This document shows, one piece after another, positions 18,356-26,756 of a DNA stretch of 47,051 nt (positions are counted from its first letter, which is position 1; each line of letters starts with the position of its first letter). The notes beneath the pieces were generated by a model. It saw nothing but the letters and a program-made list of their open reading frames with translations, searched no databases and was not told the origin of the DNA. The DNA comes from Methylobacterium soli (lineage in GTDB: Bacteria; Pseudomonadota; Alphaproteobacteria; Rhizobiales; Beijerinckiaceae), in contig NZ_VZZK01000041.1 of assembly GCF_008806385.1 (NCBI RefSeq), forward strand, positions 1-47,051, in the 5' to 3' direction. The position numbers were made by a program, and so were the translations under genes.

Positions 18356-20248
18356 TCAAAGAAACCCGACCGAGAACCAGGGCACAAGGATGATCGCCAG
18401 GAGGCCGACGAGCAGTGCGACGATGTAGCCGATGATTGGCCGCATGCCGGCGTCGGGGTGGATCCGGCTGATGGCACAGGCGGCGTAGTAGCCGACGCCG
18501 AAGGGCGGGGCGAACAGGCCGACGCCCATCGCGAGGATCACCACCATCGCGTAGTGCACCTCGTGCACGCCAACCTCCTTGGCGATGGGGAACAGGAGCG
18601 GGCCGAACAGAACGATGGCGGGGATGCCCTCCAGAACCGAACCCAGGATGACGAAGGCCGCCGCCGAGACGAACAAGAAGCCCAGCGCTCCGCCTGGCAG
18701 GCTCTTCATCGCCACCGCGAGCGTCTGCGAGAACCCGGACTGCGTGAGTGCCCAGGCCATACCGCTCGCCGCCCCGATGATCAGCAGGATCGCTCCCGAG
18801 AGAGCCGCAGTCATCACCAGCATCGGGTAGAGCCGCCGCCAGTCGAACTGCCGATAGATCAAGAGGCCCGCCAGCACCGCGTAGACGATGCCGATGGTCG
18901 AGACTTCCGTGGCGGTGGCGATGCCCTCGACCACCGCAAAACGGATCACGAAGGGCAGCGCCAAGGCCGGCACGGCCACGACAAGGGCCTTGCCGATGGC
19001 TCGACCCGAGGGTCGAGCGACATGCCTCAAATCCTCGCCACGGTAGCGCCACCAGACGAGAGCGCAGAGGGTCACGGCCAGCACGAGGCCCGGCACCATT
19101 CCCCCGGTGAAGAGGGCGGTGATCGAGACGCCGGTGACCGAGCCGATGGTGATCAGCACGATCGAGGGTGGGATCGTTTCGGTCTGAGCGCCGGTAGCGG
19201 CCAGCAAAGCCACGAGGTCGCCCTCTTTCGCGCCCCGAGCCTTCATCTCGGGGAAGAGCACAGGCGCGACAGCGGCCATGTCGGCTGCTTTCGAGCCCGA
19301 GATGCCGGAGACGAGGTACATCGCGCCGACGAGCACGTAGTGCAGGCCGCCACGAACGTGACCAAGGAGCGACGCGAGAAAGCCAACCATCGCCTTCGCC
19401 ATGCCGGTCATCTCGATCAGCAGGCCGAGAAACACGAAGAGCGGCACCGCGAGGAGGATGAGGTGACTCATGCCCTCGTCCATGCGCCCGACAACGACCA
19501 TGGATGGCGACTTCGTGGTCAGCGTCACATAAGCGAAGGTGGAGAGCCCGAACGCAAAGGCGATCGGCACGCCCGAGAAGACCAGAACGCCGACGCCGAG
19601 GACGAAGAACAGCAGCAGGTTGAGGTTGCCGAGGCCAGCCAGCAGCGGCTGCAAAGCGACGAGTCCGACCGCAGCGCCGATCCCGAGGGCCAGAGCGGCG
19701 AGCGTCAGACGCCAGTCGGTGGTTTCGAGAAGACGCAGGATTGCGATCATGAGCATCAGCCCGAGCCCGACCGGCAGGGCTGCCGCCCGCCACGCGTTGT
19801 TGAGTTCCAGCGCGGGCGTCTGAACAAACATCTCCTCGGTTGCGAACTCGTAGGCCGGGTGCAGCATCAAGGCGACGAAGATCAGGCCGGCGACCAGCGC
19901 GATCGTCTCCAAGAAAGCGCGGATCCGCGGTCTGGCCATCGCAACGATGGCCGTCATGCGCATATGCTCGGAGCGACGGAAGGCGACGACTGCGCCTAGC
20001 ATGGCGAGCCACAAGAACAGAATGCCGGCCAATTCATCCGACCAGACCAGCGGTGCATGAAACACATAGCGGCTTACGACCCCGGCGAGCAGCACAACGA
20101 TCTCAGCCAACACCAGCAGCGCAGCAGGGATTTCAACGATGTAGCCGATGACATGATCGAGGCGTCTCAGCCACAGATTCTCGGTCAGAGGAGGTCCGTG
20201 AAGATCAGCACCAGGAGTTGTCTCGGCAGCGGCGATATCGATGTGCAT
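18356..20248 (-). CDS. dctQM: fused TRAP transporter permease (DctQ-DctM)
   Basis: This 630-residue inner-membrane protein combines both TRAP permease subunits. The small-subunit part (about 25-165) carries ALLVLAEIVVLLAGVVSRYVF and WSDELAGILFLWLAMLGAVV. The large-subunit part (about 215-630) carries SGVPIAFAFGLSTFAYV, the GSKAADMAAVAPVLFP loop, ATGAQTETIPPSIVLITIG and PPFGVGYYAACAISR. It works with the DctP protein encoded just upstream to import an organic acid driven by a sodium or proton gradient. ATG at 20248 is chosen over an earlier ATG at 20284 because GGAGGAAACACC stands directly before it. An unusually AT-rich 232-bp gap separates it from dctP. Operon neighbours (kinase, SDR, RuBisCO-like protein) point to an acid sugar as substrate. 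Confidence 0.94.
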   Translation of the reverse strand: MHIDIAAAETTPGADLHGPPLTENLWLRRLDHVIGYIVEIPAALLVLAEIVVLLAGVVSRYVFHAPLVWSDELAGILFLWLAMLGAVVAFRRSEHMRMTAIVAMARPRIRAFLETIALVAGLIFVALMLHPAYEFATEEMFVQTPALELNNAWRAAALPVGLGLMLMIAILRLLETTDWRLTLAALALGIGAAVGLVALQPLLAGLGNLNLLLFFVLGVGVLVFSGVPIAFAFGLSTFAYVTLTTKSPSMVVVGRMDEGMSHLILLAVPLFVFLGLLIEMTGMAKAMVGFLASLLGHVRGGLHYVLVGAMYLVSGISGSKAADMAAVAPVLFPEMKARGAKEGDLVALLAATGAQTETIPPSIVLITIGSVTGVSITALFTGGMVPGLVLAVTLCALVWWRYRGEDLRHVARPSGRAIGKALVVAVPALALPFVIRFAVVEGIATATEVSTIGIVYAVLAGLLIYRQFDWRRLYPMLVMTAALSGAILLIIGAASGMAWALTQSGFSQTLAVAMKSLPGGALGFLFVSAAAFVILGSVLEGIPAIVLFGPLLFPIAKEVGVHEVHYAMVVILAMGVGLFAPPFGVGYYAACAISRIHPDAGMRPIIGYIVALLVGLLAIILVPWFSVGFL

Positions 20249-20480
20249 GGTGTTTCCTCCCAATGTCATTGGTAGATTGATCACGCACAGATCTGATCTA
20301 CTGTTATTCTAGGTATTTTTTTCTTGTTTAGGTCTTAAGCAGAGCAAATCGCAGAGTTTATGATGTAGCTATTTATAGAATATACGCTATGATATCATAT
20401 TTTGATCAAACGGATTTTTTTTGTGTTGCCGGCCGCGCTGAACTGGTGGGCTTAGAAGGAGAAATTCTGCGACTGACCCA
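20249..20480. promoter_or_regulatory. AT-rich dctP-dctQM intercistronic region
   Basis: This 232-bp stretch is strikingly AT-rich for this window (20290-20425 holds long A/T runs, for example around GGTATTTTTTTCTTG and TATTTATAGAATATACG). It sits between genes that would otherwise be a tight operon. It may contain a second promoter, a processing or attenuation site that sets binding-protein versus permease levels, or a small RNA. No definite hairpin plus T-run could be assigned by eye. Confidence 0.35.
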
Positions 20481-21500
20481 TCAGCTGAGAGGTCCAGTGC
20501 TTTCCTCCAGGAGCGCCCACGCTTCAGGCCCGAACTTCGCCTTCCAGTTCTTGTAGAAACCTGCGTTGCTGAGCATCATGCGGAAAGGTTCAGGATCAAC
20601 GGCGTTGAAGATGAGACCTTTTTGCGCAAGTTCGGCCTTCAGATTTTCATTCTGTCGGGCAACTTCCTCACGCTCTGCGACAGCAGCAGCGTTGACGACC
20701 TTCGCGAAGGTCTCCTGAAGGTCCGGCGGCAGCTGGCCCCAGGCGCGGCGGTTCATCAAGAACCACCAGCCATCCCACATATGGTTTGTCAGAGAACAAT
20801 ACTTCTGGACTTCATAGAATTTCGAAGCTGCGATAATCGCTGGGGGATTTTCCTGCGCGTCCACAACCTTGGTCTGAAGGGCGGTGTAGACCTCTGCGAA
20901 ATTGAGGCCGGTCGGCGACGCACCGAGACCTTGGAACAGAGAAGTCCAGAGCGAGCTGACCGGCACCCGGATCTTGAGGCCACGGAAATCCTCCGGTTTG
21001 ACGATCGGCCGGGTGCTCGTCGTCACTTGTCGGAAGCCGTTGTCCCAGATCTTTTCCATGGCGACGAGGCCCGCCTTGTTGATCTGACCGCGCAGCCACG
21101 CGCCGAGCTTGCCGTCCATCGCGTTCCAAAGCATCGGGTAGTCTTTGAACGCAAACCCGACGCCGGAAATCGCGGAGGCGGGCAGCATGGTCGAGAGAAC
21201 GTTGACGCCCGACAGGGAGAAGCATTCGAGTGCGCCTGAGCGCACTTGTGACAACATGTCGGCGTCACCGCCGAGCTGGTTGTTGGGGAACAGTCGCAGC
21301 TCAACGCGTCCGTTGGTGGCCTGCGTCAGCGCCTCGGCGGCCTTGCGGCCATAGACGTTGAGCGGATGCGCCTCAGGCACGTTGGTGCCCCACTTGAAGC
21401 TGAACTCCGCCGCGCGGGCGTAGCGCAGGGGGAGCGCGGCACTGATACCGGCTGCGGCTCCTAGCGTGACCGCATGTCGGCGTGTGAGTATACTGCCCAT
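20481..21500 (-). CDS. dctP: TRAP transporter solute-binding protein (DctP family)
   Basis: This 339-residue periplasmic receptor of the TRAP importer has a leader with a twin arginine (LTRRHAVTLGAAAGISAALP, cleavage after ARA), typical of Tat-exported binding proteins. The mature protein shows the DctP fold signatures KWGTNVPEAHPLNVYGRK, the segment LKIRVPVSSLWTS with the arginine that usually binds the substrate carboxylate, and VDAQENPPAII with the conserved asparagine. The frame extends 50 codons upstream into arginine-rich sequence. ATG at 21500 is preceded by a strong GAGGAGGAG site and begins the leader. It lies 41 bp after the SDR gene and upstream of dctQM. The ligand is expected to be a sugar acid by operon context; the sequence alone cannot show which. 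Confidence 0.94.
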   Translation of the reverse strand: MGSILTRRHAVTLGAAAGISAALPLRYARAAEFSFKWGTNVPEAHPLNVYGRKAAEALTQATNGRVELRLFPNNQLGGDADMLSQVRSGALECFSLSGVNVLSTMLPASAISGVGFAFKDYPMLWNAMDGKLGAWLRGQINKAGLVAMEKIWDNGFRQVTTSTRPIVKPEDFRGLKIRVPVSSLWTSLFQGLGASPTGLNFAEVYTALQTKVVDAQENPPAIIAASKFYEVQKYCSLTNHMWDGWWFLMNRRAWGQLPPDLQETFAKVVNAAAVAEREEVARQNENLKAELAQKGLIFNAVDPEPFRMMLSNAGFYKNWKAKFGPEAWALLEESTGPLS

Positions 21501-21541
21501 CGTCTCCTCCTCTTGTTGTTGGTTCGAGATGATCGCGCTGT

Positions 21542-22327
21542 TCAGGCGCTCGGCGCGGGCGCGTCGCGCTTGAACATCAGCCCTGCCTCGCGGAAACCAC
21601 CGTCGACGTTCAACGTATGGCCGTGGACGTAGCGGGCTTCGTCCGAGCACAAGAACACCACGGCGTCGGCGATCTCCTCAGGCGTGCCGTAGCGCGTCAT
21701 CGGAATGAGCCGTCCGTAGGCGGCCCGCGTCGCTTGATCGTGCATGATCTTGGCGATGTCGGTCTCGATCGCGCCCGGGACGACGTTGTTGACGTTGATG
21801 GCGTGCTCGGCGAGCTCGACGGCCATCACCTTGGTGAGCAGTTCGAGCCCCGCCTTCGCCGAGCCGTAGGCGGCGCGGCCATTGGCGTCGCGCTGGCCCG
21901 AAAGCGAGGCGACGTTGACGATCTTGCCGCCCTCTCCGACCCGGACCATCTCGCGGGCGCAGCCCTGCGCCACCAGGAAGGCTCCGGTGAGGTTGACGCC
22001 GAGGATGCGGTTCCAGTCCTCCAGGCGCGTCTCCAGGAACGGCGTGTTGGCGCCGATCCCGGCGTTGTTGAACAGGATATCGATCCGCCCCTGGGCCTTG
22101 ATGATCGCAGCGATCATCGTGGTGACAGAGGCCGGATCGGCCACATCAACACCGAGGCCGAGTGCGTCCTGACCAAGGCTGGCAGCGGCCTCCCTTGCGC
22201 CGTCAGCGTTCAGGTCGGCGATCACGACGCGCGCGCCTTCTCGTGCAAAGGCATGGGCCGTCGCGAGCCCGATACCCCGCGCGCCGCCGGTCACGAGCGC
22301 AACTTTCCCTTCTAATCTCCGAGACAT
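21542..22327 (-). CDS. short-chain dehydrogenase/reductase (classical SDR)
   Basis: This 261-residue cytosolic NAD(P)-dependent oxidoreductase has the cofactor motif TGGARGIG near residues 13-20. Asp in VVIADLN, ending the second beta strand, favours NAD+. The structural motif NNAGIG follows, then catalytic Ser in NVASLSGQ and the Y-x-x-x-K pair in AAYGSAKAG. The C-terminal GGF of VDGGFREAG is also family-typical. In the operon it would oxidise the imported acid sugar to the oxo-acid used by the kinase and RuBisCO-like protein. Characterised apionate pathways use a dedicated oxidoisomerase, ApnO, for this step, so here the SDR may act on a different substrate. ATG at 22327 has GGAGGA seven bases upstream; an alternative ATG at 22348 overlaps the kinase stop as ATGA. 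Confidence 0.93.
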   Translation of the reverse strand: MSRRLEGKVALVTGGARGIGLATAHAFAREGARVVIADLNADGAREAAASLGQDALGLGVDVADPASVTTMIAAIIKAQGRIDILFNNAGIGANTPFLETRLEDWNRILGVNLTGAFLVAQGCAREMVRVGEGGKIVNVASLSGQRDANGRAAYGSAKAGLELLTKVMAVELAEHAINVNNVVPGAIETDIAKIMHDQATRAAYGRLIPMTRYGTPEEIADAVVFLCSDEARYVHGHTLNVDGGFREAGLMFKRDAPAPSA

Positions 22328-22344
22328 AGCAGCGTCCTCCGTGG

Positions 22345-23727
22345 TCATTTGCGCCCGCCTCGCTTCACGGCTCGAAGGAAGTCGGGGCGTCCGACCTGTC
22401 CGCCCTTGAGGGCGATCTCCAAACCATCGAGGGGGCTGTTCTCGCCATGGGAGCGGCAGAGCGGTCCGCCCGGATCGATTGGGCTGATCGCTGTGAGCGC
22501 ATCGATGCCCAGTTGCGCTGCTGCACGCCCCGATGTGTCACCACCGGAGATCACCGCGCGGGTCAGTTTTGCTTGCGAAATCACGGTGCGAAGGGCTTGG
22601 CCGAGGCCTGCGCCGAGCCGCTCGTTCACGAATTCGGCCGACAGCCCGGCCGTGCGTGTCGCCGCAAGGAAAGCCGCGACAGCCGGGTCGTCCGGGCCGG
22701 TGGCCGTGTAGATCAGCGGATCGCGGCCTCGACCGAGGGCGGCCAGGGCATCCTGGCCCGCGCGAGAAACCACACGCTTCCATTCCTGCGCGTCCACCAC
22801 CCGCTGGGTATCGAGGCGGATACCCTCGAAGCCGTTGTCGAGGGCATGCGCGATCTGAGCAGCGGTAACCGGGGAGACTGACCCTGACACACAGGCAATC
22901 CGCTCGACTGACCCCGGCCGTGCCAAATCCGGTTCGGCCGGAATGAGACCGGCGGCACGCCAGTAGGCGACGAGCGCCGCACCAACCCCTTGCGAGCCGA
23001 TGCAGAAGGTCGGTGATCCGCCACGCTCCCAGATCAGCCGTCCGGCTTCCACGAGGGTCTCGCGGTCGAGCACGTCGAGGGAGACGATCTTGGCCCCCTC
23101 GGCCAAGGCCCGATCGAGTTGCTCCTCGCCCTCCCCGCGCTTCATCGCGACGAAGTCGACGAGGCCGGTACGGCGTTCAGTCTGCCGGGCGAGATGCAGG
23201 GCGAGATCCGCCTCATCCATCGGCGTCGAAGGGTGGCGGGCCATCGTTGGATGACGGTCGAGCCGGTAGCCGGCCCCGTTGGCCGTGGCGAACAGATGGC
23301 CAAAACTCTGGTACCGGCCCATGCCGGGGTCAGCCACGACCATCGGCGTCCAGGCTGGATCGAAGATGGCCTCAGCGATCTCGGCGGCGCGTCCGATCGA
23401 GCCGATCTCCGGCGCGGAGTCGAAGGTCGAACAGACCTTGTAGTGCCCGATTGGCGCTCCAAGTGACGCGAGGAGCCGGAACATTCCCGGCAGGTGCGCA
23501 TCCATCCAGGCCGGCGATTGCGCCCGCGCAACCCCGGCAATACCGATCGCGCGCATGCCCGAGAAGGCCGCGAAGCGCTGGGGAGCGGGAACATCCAGGA
23601 ACAGGACGGTCGGCAAGCCACCGAACGCCAGCACCTCCATCGCGGCTGAGGAGCCGGTATAGTCGTCGCCGTAGAAGGCAATGAGCGGCCCCTCCGGCAA
23701 GCGGCGTGGTGAGGGAGGAGCGGTCAC
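22345..23727 (-). CDS. DUF1537 four-carbon acid sugar kinase family (OiaK/OtnK-like)
   Basis: This 460-residue cytosolic ATP-dependent kinase belongs to the family that phosphorylates oxo-acid sugars. The N-terminal substrate domain opens with IAFYGDDYTGSSAAMEVLA and includes STFDSAPEIGSIGRA and VADPGMGRYQSFGHLF. The C-terminal nucleotide domain has CVSGSVSPVTAAQI, YTATGPDDPAV and the glycine-rich ISGGDTSGRAA near the end. GTG at 23727 is chosen because it overlaps the stop of the RuBisCO-like gene (GTGA) and directly precedes the domain. The longer open frame is arginine-rich shadow. In known apionate degradation OiaK, of this family, makes 3-oxo-isoapionate 4-phosphate for a RuBisCO-like protein. 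The adjacent RLP here makes an analogous role likely, but the substrate is inferred only. Confidence 0.92.
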   Translation of the reverse strand: MTAPPSPRRLPEGPLIAFYGDDYTGSSAAMEVLAFGGLPTVLFLDVPAPQRFAAFSGMRAIGIAGVARAQSPAWMDAHLPGMFRLLASLGAPIGHYKVCSTFDSAPEIGSIGRAAEIAEAIFDPAWTPMVVADPGMGRYQSFGHLFATANGAGYRLDRHPTMARHPSTPMDEADLALHLARQTERRTGLVDFVAMKRGEGEEQLDRALAEGAKIVSLDVLDRETLVEAGRLIWERGGSPTFCIGSQGVGAALVAYWRAAGLIPAEPDLARPGSVERIACVSGSVSPVTAAQIAHALDNGFEGIRLDTQRVVDAQEWKRVVSRAGQDALAALGRGRDPLIYTATGPDDPAVAAFLAATRTAGLSAEFVNERLGAGLGQALRTVISQAKLTRAVISGGDTSGRAAAQLGIDALTAISPIDPGGPLCRSHGENSPLDGLEIALKGGQVGRPDFLRAVKRGGRK

Positions 23728-25007
23728 GCGGCTGCTCCCAAGGCCTGTGCGAGTTCCTGGTGATCCCTCGCATGCTGGTCGAGCGGTATTCCGGCGACCG
23801 CCGCATCCCAGGCTTGCCGGAGGGCCAGCACCCCAGCGCCAGGACCGCCCGGATGCGCAACGATGCCGCCGCCGGCGGTGACGATGAGGTCGGTGGAACC
23901 GAGCGCCGCGTAGGTGCCGGGGGCTTGCTTGACGCCCTGGCCGGACGAGAAGACCGGCATCGCCAGGCACGGCTTGTCCGGGAACATCGGGGTCAGGCAG
24001 GCGCGCGCCGAGGCGATCACACTGTCATCGTCCTCAAAGAACTTGTTGGACAAGCCGTTGACGTGCATGTGGTCGGCGCCCGCGAGCCGCCAGATCTTCT
24101 GCCAAGCGACGTAGGACCATCCGAGGAGAGGGTGGCGGGTCAGCGCGCCCCAGCCGTTACGGTGCGCGTGGATCGGCAGGGTGCTGAAGCGCCCGAGCTC
24201 GATCATGCCGACAGGCCCGACCGAGTTGAGGCTTGCCATCAGGCAGGTCGCGCCTTCCGCGAGCAGGAGGTCATGGCGGCGGCGCATCTGATCGAGGTCG
24301 CCGGTCAGGTTGAAGGCGTACATCACCTTCCTGCCCGTCCGATCCGCGTGAGCGTTGATCACAGCCATCACCGCCTTGACCCGCGCGTCGAAGGGGCAGT
24401 GCGGACCGTCCGCCTGCAACTCGTCGTCCTTGATGAAGTCGATGCCGCCCGCGCATAGCCTCTCGACGAGGGCGGCGGTCTCCTCCGGCCCAAAACCGAC
24501 GCTCGGCTTGATGATCGTGCCGATGACCGGCCGGTCCTTGACGCCGGCCAGGCGTCGGGTGCCCTCAATGCCGAAGCGCGGACCAGGGTAAGCATCGGCA
24601 AATGCCTGCGGCAGGCGAATATCGAGCAGGCGCAGGCCGGTGAAGGCTCGTAGCTCGAACAGATTTCCGGCGATCGTCGCCAGCAGGTTCGGCAGCGAGG
24701 GGCCGAAGTTCTCAATGGGCCAGGACAGGGTCGCCAGGGCGCGATGGATCTCCCCTGACGCCTTCGCGGTCGTCGGCAGCGACGCGGTGGCAACACGCTC
24801 GTCGAAGACCTCCAGACGCTCGACGCGAGCGGCCGAGCGCGCCTTGAGTTCAGGCGTCTCGCCGGGAACCGGTACGAAGGTCCCGCTCGACTGCTCGCCC
24901 GCCATGGTCTCGACCGCGGAACGTGGGTCGCCGATCGTCTCGACGAGGTAGTCTGCTTCGATCCGCAGGGGAGGAGATTTCGAGCCCTCGATCACGCCGC
25001 TTTGCAT
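23724..25007 (-). CDS. RuBisCO-like protein (form IV), probable acid-sugar phosphate lyase
   Basis: This 427-residue member of the RuBisCO superfamily is not a CO2-fixing enzyme. The N-terminal domain covers about 15-140 and a TIM barrel about 155-420. Lys167 in TIIKPSVG matches the RuBisCO catalytic Lys175. FIKDDE at 191-196 matches the carbamylated Lys201 and metal-binding Asp203/Glu204. The HAHR segment at 280-283 aligns near His294/Arg295, and Lys322 in NGLSNKFF aligns with loop-6 Lys334. The phosphate-binding SSG (354-356) and GGG (379-381) turns are also present. Lys177 of true RuBisCO is replaced (KPS instead of KPK). Retention of the carbamylated lysine and metal ligands fits RLPs such as OiaX and XacX, which cleave or decarboxylate 3-oxo-isoapionate 4-phosphate, more than the enolase-type RLPs. 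GGAGG precedes ATG at 25007. It is the first gene of the operon. Confidence 0.93.
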   Translation of the reverse strand: MQSGVIEGSKSPPLRIEADYLVETIGDPRSAVETMAGEQSSGTFVPVPGETPELKARSAARVERLEVFDERVATASLPTTAKASGEIHRALATLSWPIENFGPSLPNLLATIAGNLFELRAFTGLRLLDIRLPQAFADAYPGPRFGIEGTRRLAGVKDRPVIGTIIKPSVGFGPEETAALVERLCAGGIDFIKDDELQADGPHCPFDARVKAVMAVINAHADRTGRKVMYAFNLTGDLDQMRRRHDLLLAEGATCLMASLNSVGPVGMIELGRFSTLPIHAHRNGWGALTRHPLLGWSYVAWQKIWRLAGADHMHVNGLSNKFFEDDDSVIASARACLTPMFPDKPCLAMPVFSSGQGVKQAPGTYAALGSTDLIVTAGGGIVAHPGGPGAGVLALRQAWDAAVAGIPLDQHARDHQELAQALGAAA

Positions 25008-25395
25008 CTAATCCTCCATCGACGGGTAAGCAGCCGTGCGCGGCACGATGCTCGTCCACGAGCAGCACCGCGCGCTCGGAACACGAAACCGCAACAGCTC
25101 AAGGGCCCGCGCGCAAACGGCACTCGTCACAGAGACGAGCTCCTAATTTTCGAAGGACGCGGGTACTATTAACAAGTAAATCATTGGAATGATTTTGGCT
25201 GACGTAGATCGGATGCTATGCATTCTCAATCATGCGCGGACAAGACCGCTCTCGGCGATTGCTTGTCACTGGTTTCCGCCCTGTCGAATTAATCTGCTAT
25301 TTCCTAACGCATAGCGCGCGCAGCAGCTGCTGAAAATCCGAGATCGGCGCAGTCTGATGTGATAAAAACTCACAGCAGCAACCAGGGAGGCTGCC
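25008..25395. promoter_or_regulatory. 388-bp divergent control region of the RLP operon and lysR
   Basis: This separates the minus-strand RLP operon from the plus-strand LysR gene and should hold both promoters. The part 25140-25350 is AT-richer than the flanking genes. A near-perfect inverted repeat lies at 25178-25195 and is listed separately. No open frame here looks coding. Confidence 0.65.
25178..25195. promoter_or_regulatory. inverted repeat, candidate LysR operator
   Basis: AAATCATT and AATGATTT are perfect 8-bp arms separated by GG. The site stands about 170 bp before the RLP start and about 200 bp before the lysR start, where a LysR-type activator would bind both promoters. It does not fit the T-N11-A consensus exactly, so assignment to the adjacent regulator is an inference from position and symmetry. 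Confidence 0.5.
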
Positions 25396-26283
25396 ATGTC
25401 GACATCCCACCTGCCACTGAACGCCTTGCGCGCCTTCGAGGCAGCGGCACGCCTCGGCAGCATGAGCGCCGCGGCAACGGAACTCGGCGTGACACACGGT
25501 GCCGTGAGCCGTCAGATCAAGGCCTTGGAGGATCGGTTCGGACTACCCCTGTTCGAACGGCACCCCAGAGCAATTGTGGCGACCCGTGAAGGCGCCCAGC
25601 TCGCCTCCGATGTTGCCGAAGCCTTCGAGCGGCTGCAGATCGCCGTCTCGCGCGTGCAGCCAGGCCCGCTGACGCTCTCCTGTTCAGCGACAATCATGAT
25701 GCGGTGGCTTATTCCGAGACTTCCGAAATTCAAAACCGCCAACCCATCAAGCGACCTTCGGCTCAACATCAGCTTCGGCGACGCCGACTTCGTTCATGAC
25801 GAAATAAGCCTCGCCATTCGAACCACAATGTACAGACCGCCGCCGAGCGCTATAGCCGAAACGGTGATCCAAGAGGAGATCGGCCCAGTCTGCAATCCTG
25901 ATTATGCCGCGCGCCTTGGTTGCTCACAGCTTGACGATCTCATTCATGCGCGCATTCTCGTGAATGCAACCCGCCCAAACGCCTGGTCAGAATGGGCCAT
26001 GGCCGCGGGCAGGCCGGACCTTAGACTTGCTCCCCATGAGATCTACGGACACTTCTATCTGGTCATACAAGCCGCGGCTGTCGGTTTGGGCTTTGCGCTC
26101 GCTCCATTCATCCTGGTGGAGGATGAAATTCGCTCAGGGCACCTCGTTGCGCCTTTCGGGTTCGTGGTCGGGCCACACAACCTTCAGCTTTGGATGGCGA
26201 GCCACCAAAGTAATCGCCCTGATCTCAAGGCAGCTACCAATTGGCTTCGAAGCGAGTTGCGTTCGGTGCGCGCGAATCGATGA
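25396..26283 (+). CDS. LysR-type transcriptional regulator (GcvA-like)
   Basis: This 295-residue DNA-binding regulator has an N-terminal winged helix-turn-helix at about 6-65 (LNALRAFEAAARLGSMSAAA, then GVTHGAVSRQIKALEDRFGL and LFER), typical of the GcvA subgroup. The effector-binding domain covers about 88-290. It contains LTLSCSATIMMRWLIPRLPKF, the repeated-lobe segment ISLAIRTT and AAAVGLGFALAPFILVEDEI. GGGAGG stands before ATG at 25396. It is transcribed away from the RuBisCO-like operon across a 388-bp region with a symmetrical site, the classic LysR arrangement, so it most likely activates that operon when the sugar acid or a pathway intermediate is present. An insertion-sequence remnant begins just after its stop, and the gene itself appears complete. 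Confidence 0.94.
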   Translation: MSTSHLPLNALRAFEAAARLGSMSAAATELGVTHGAVSRQIKALEDRFGLPLFERHPRAIVATREGAQLASDVAEAFERLQIAVSRVQPGPLTLSCSATIMMRWLIPRLPKFKTANPSSDLRLNISFGDADFVHDEISLAIRTTMYRPPPSAIAETVIQEEIGPVCNPDYAARLGCSQLDDLIHARILVNATRPNAWSEWAMAAGRPDLRLAPHEIYGHFYLVIQAAAVGLGFALAPFILVEDEIRSGHLVAPFGFVVGPHNLQLWMASHQSNRPDLKAATNWLRSELRSVRANR

Positions 26284-26302
26284 ATAGTTTTCCAGCAGGA
26301 GC

Positions 26303-26610
26303 CGGGCCGTGCCCTGCCGGGTGCACACGGTTCTCACCGACAACGGCACCCATTTCACCACGCCCGGCAACGTCGCCTTGGCAGCCCCACTCATCAAGGA
26401 GGCTACGGTTCGGCGCCACCACTATGAAGGCCACGAGCAGGTGCGCGCGCATCTGGCCGAGTACATCGCCGCCTACAACGACGGCCGCCGCCTCAAGACC
26501 TTACGCGGGCTCACCCCATTCGAGGCCATTGGCAAAGCCTGGACCGCCGACCCCAGCCGCTTCAGGCTCAACCCGCTCCATCAGATGCCGGGACCAGACA
26601 CCTCGTCGAG
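26303..26610 (+). pseudogene. IS481-family transposase remnant (C-terminal, internally deleted)
   Basis: The reading frame from about 26303 encodes VPCRVHTVLTDNGTHFT, the start of the second DDE block of an IS481-type integrase core. It then jumps to ATVRRHHYEGHEQVRAHLAE and YNDGRRLKTLRGLTPFEAI, ending PLHQMPG as family members do. The N-terminal two-thirds are absent. The usual segment with the H-x-W-T-N-G-Q-V-E motif, which holds the catalytic Glu, is missing between PGN and LIKEATV, so the protein cannot be active. The frame runs on to 26974 through the tRNA gene, which is meaningless. No terminal inverted repeat was found. It lies between lysR and tRNA-Arg. Confidence 0.8.
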
Positions 26611-26756
26611 GAGGGTAGTCGAACGTCGGCTCTCCGAGTTGGTCGCAATTTCAGCGTGTGGCGCGCACCCGACACACGGCTCCTCCCGAGGAACGCAAAT
26701 CACCGAGTCTGCCGTTGCGGCTCCCGCCAGGGGGTGGTTTTCGAAGGGAAGGAGGC

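Noticed and set aside
18297..20012. Upstream extension of the FUSC-like frame to 777 residues
   Set aside because: It overlaps the TRAP permease in another frame and is arginine/histidine-rich. Only the last 205 residues show membrane segments and family motifs.
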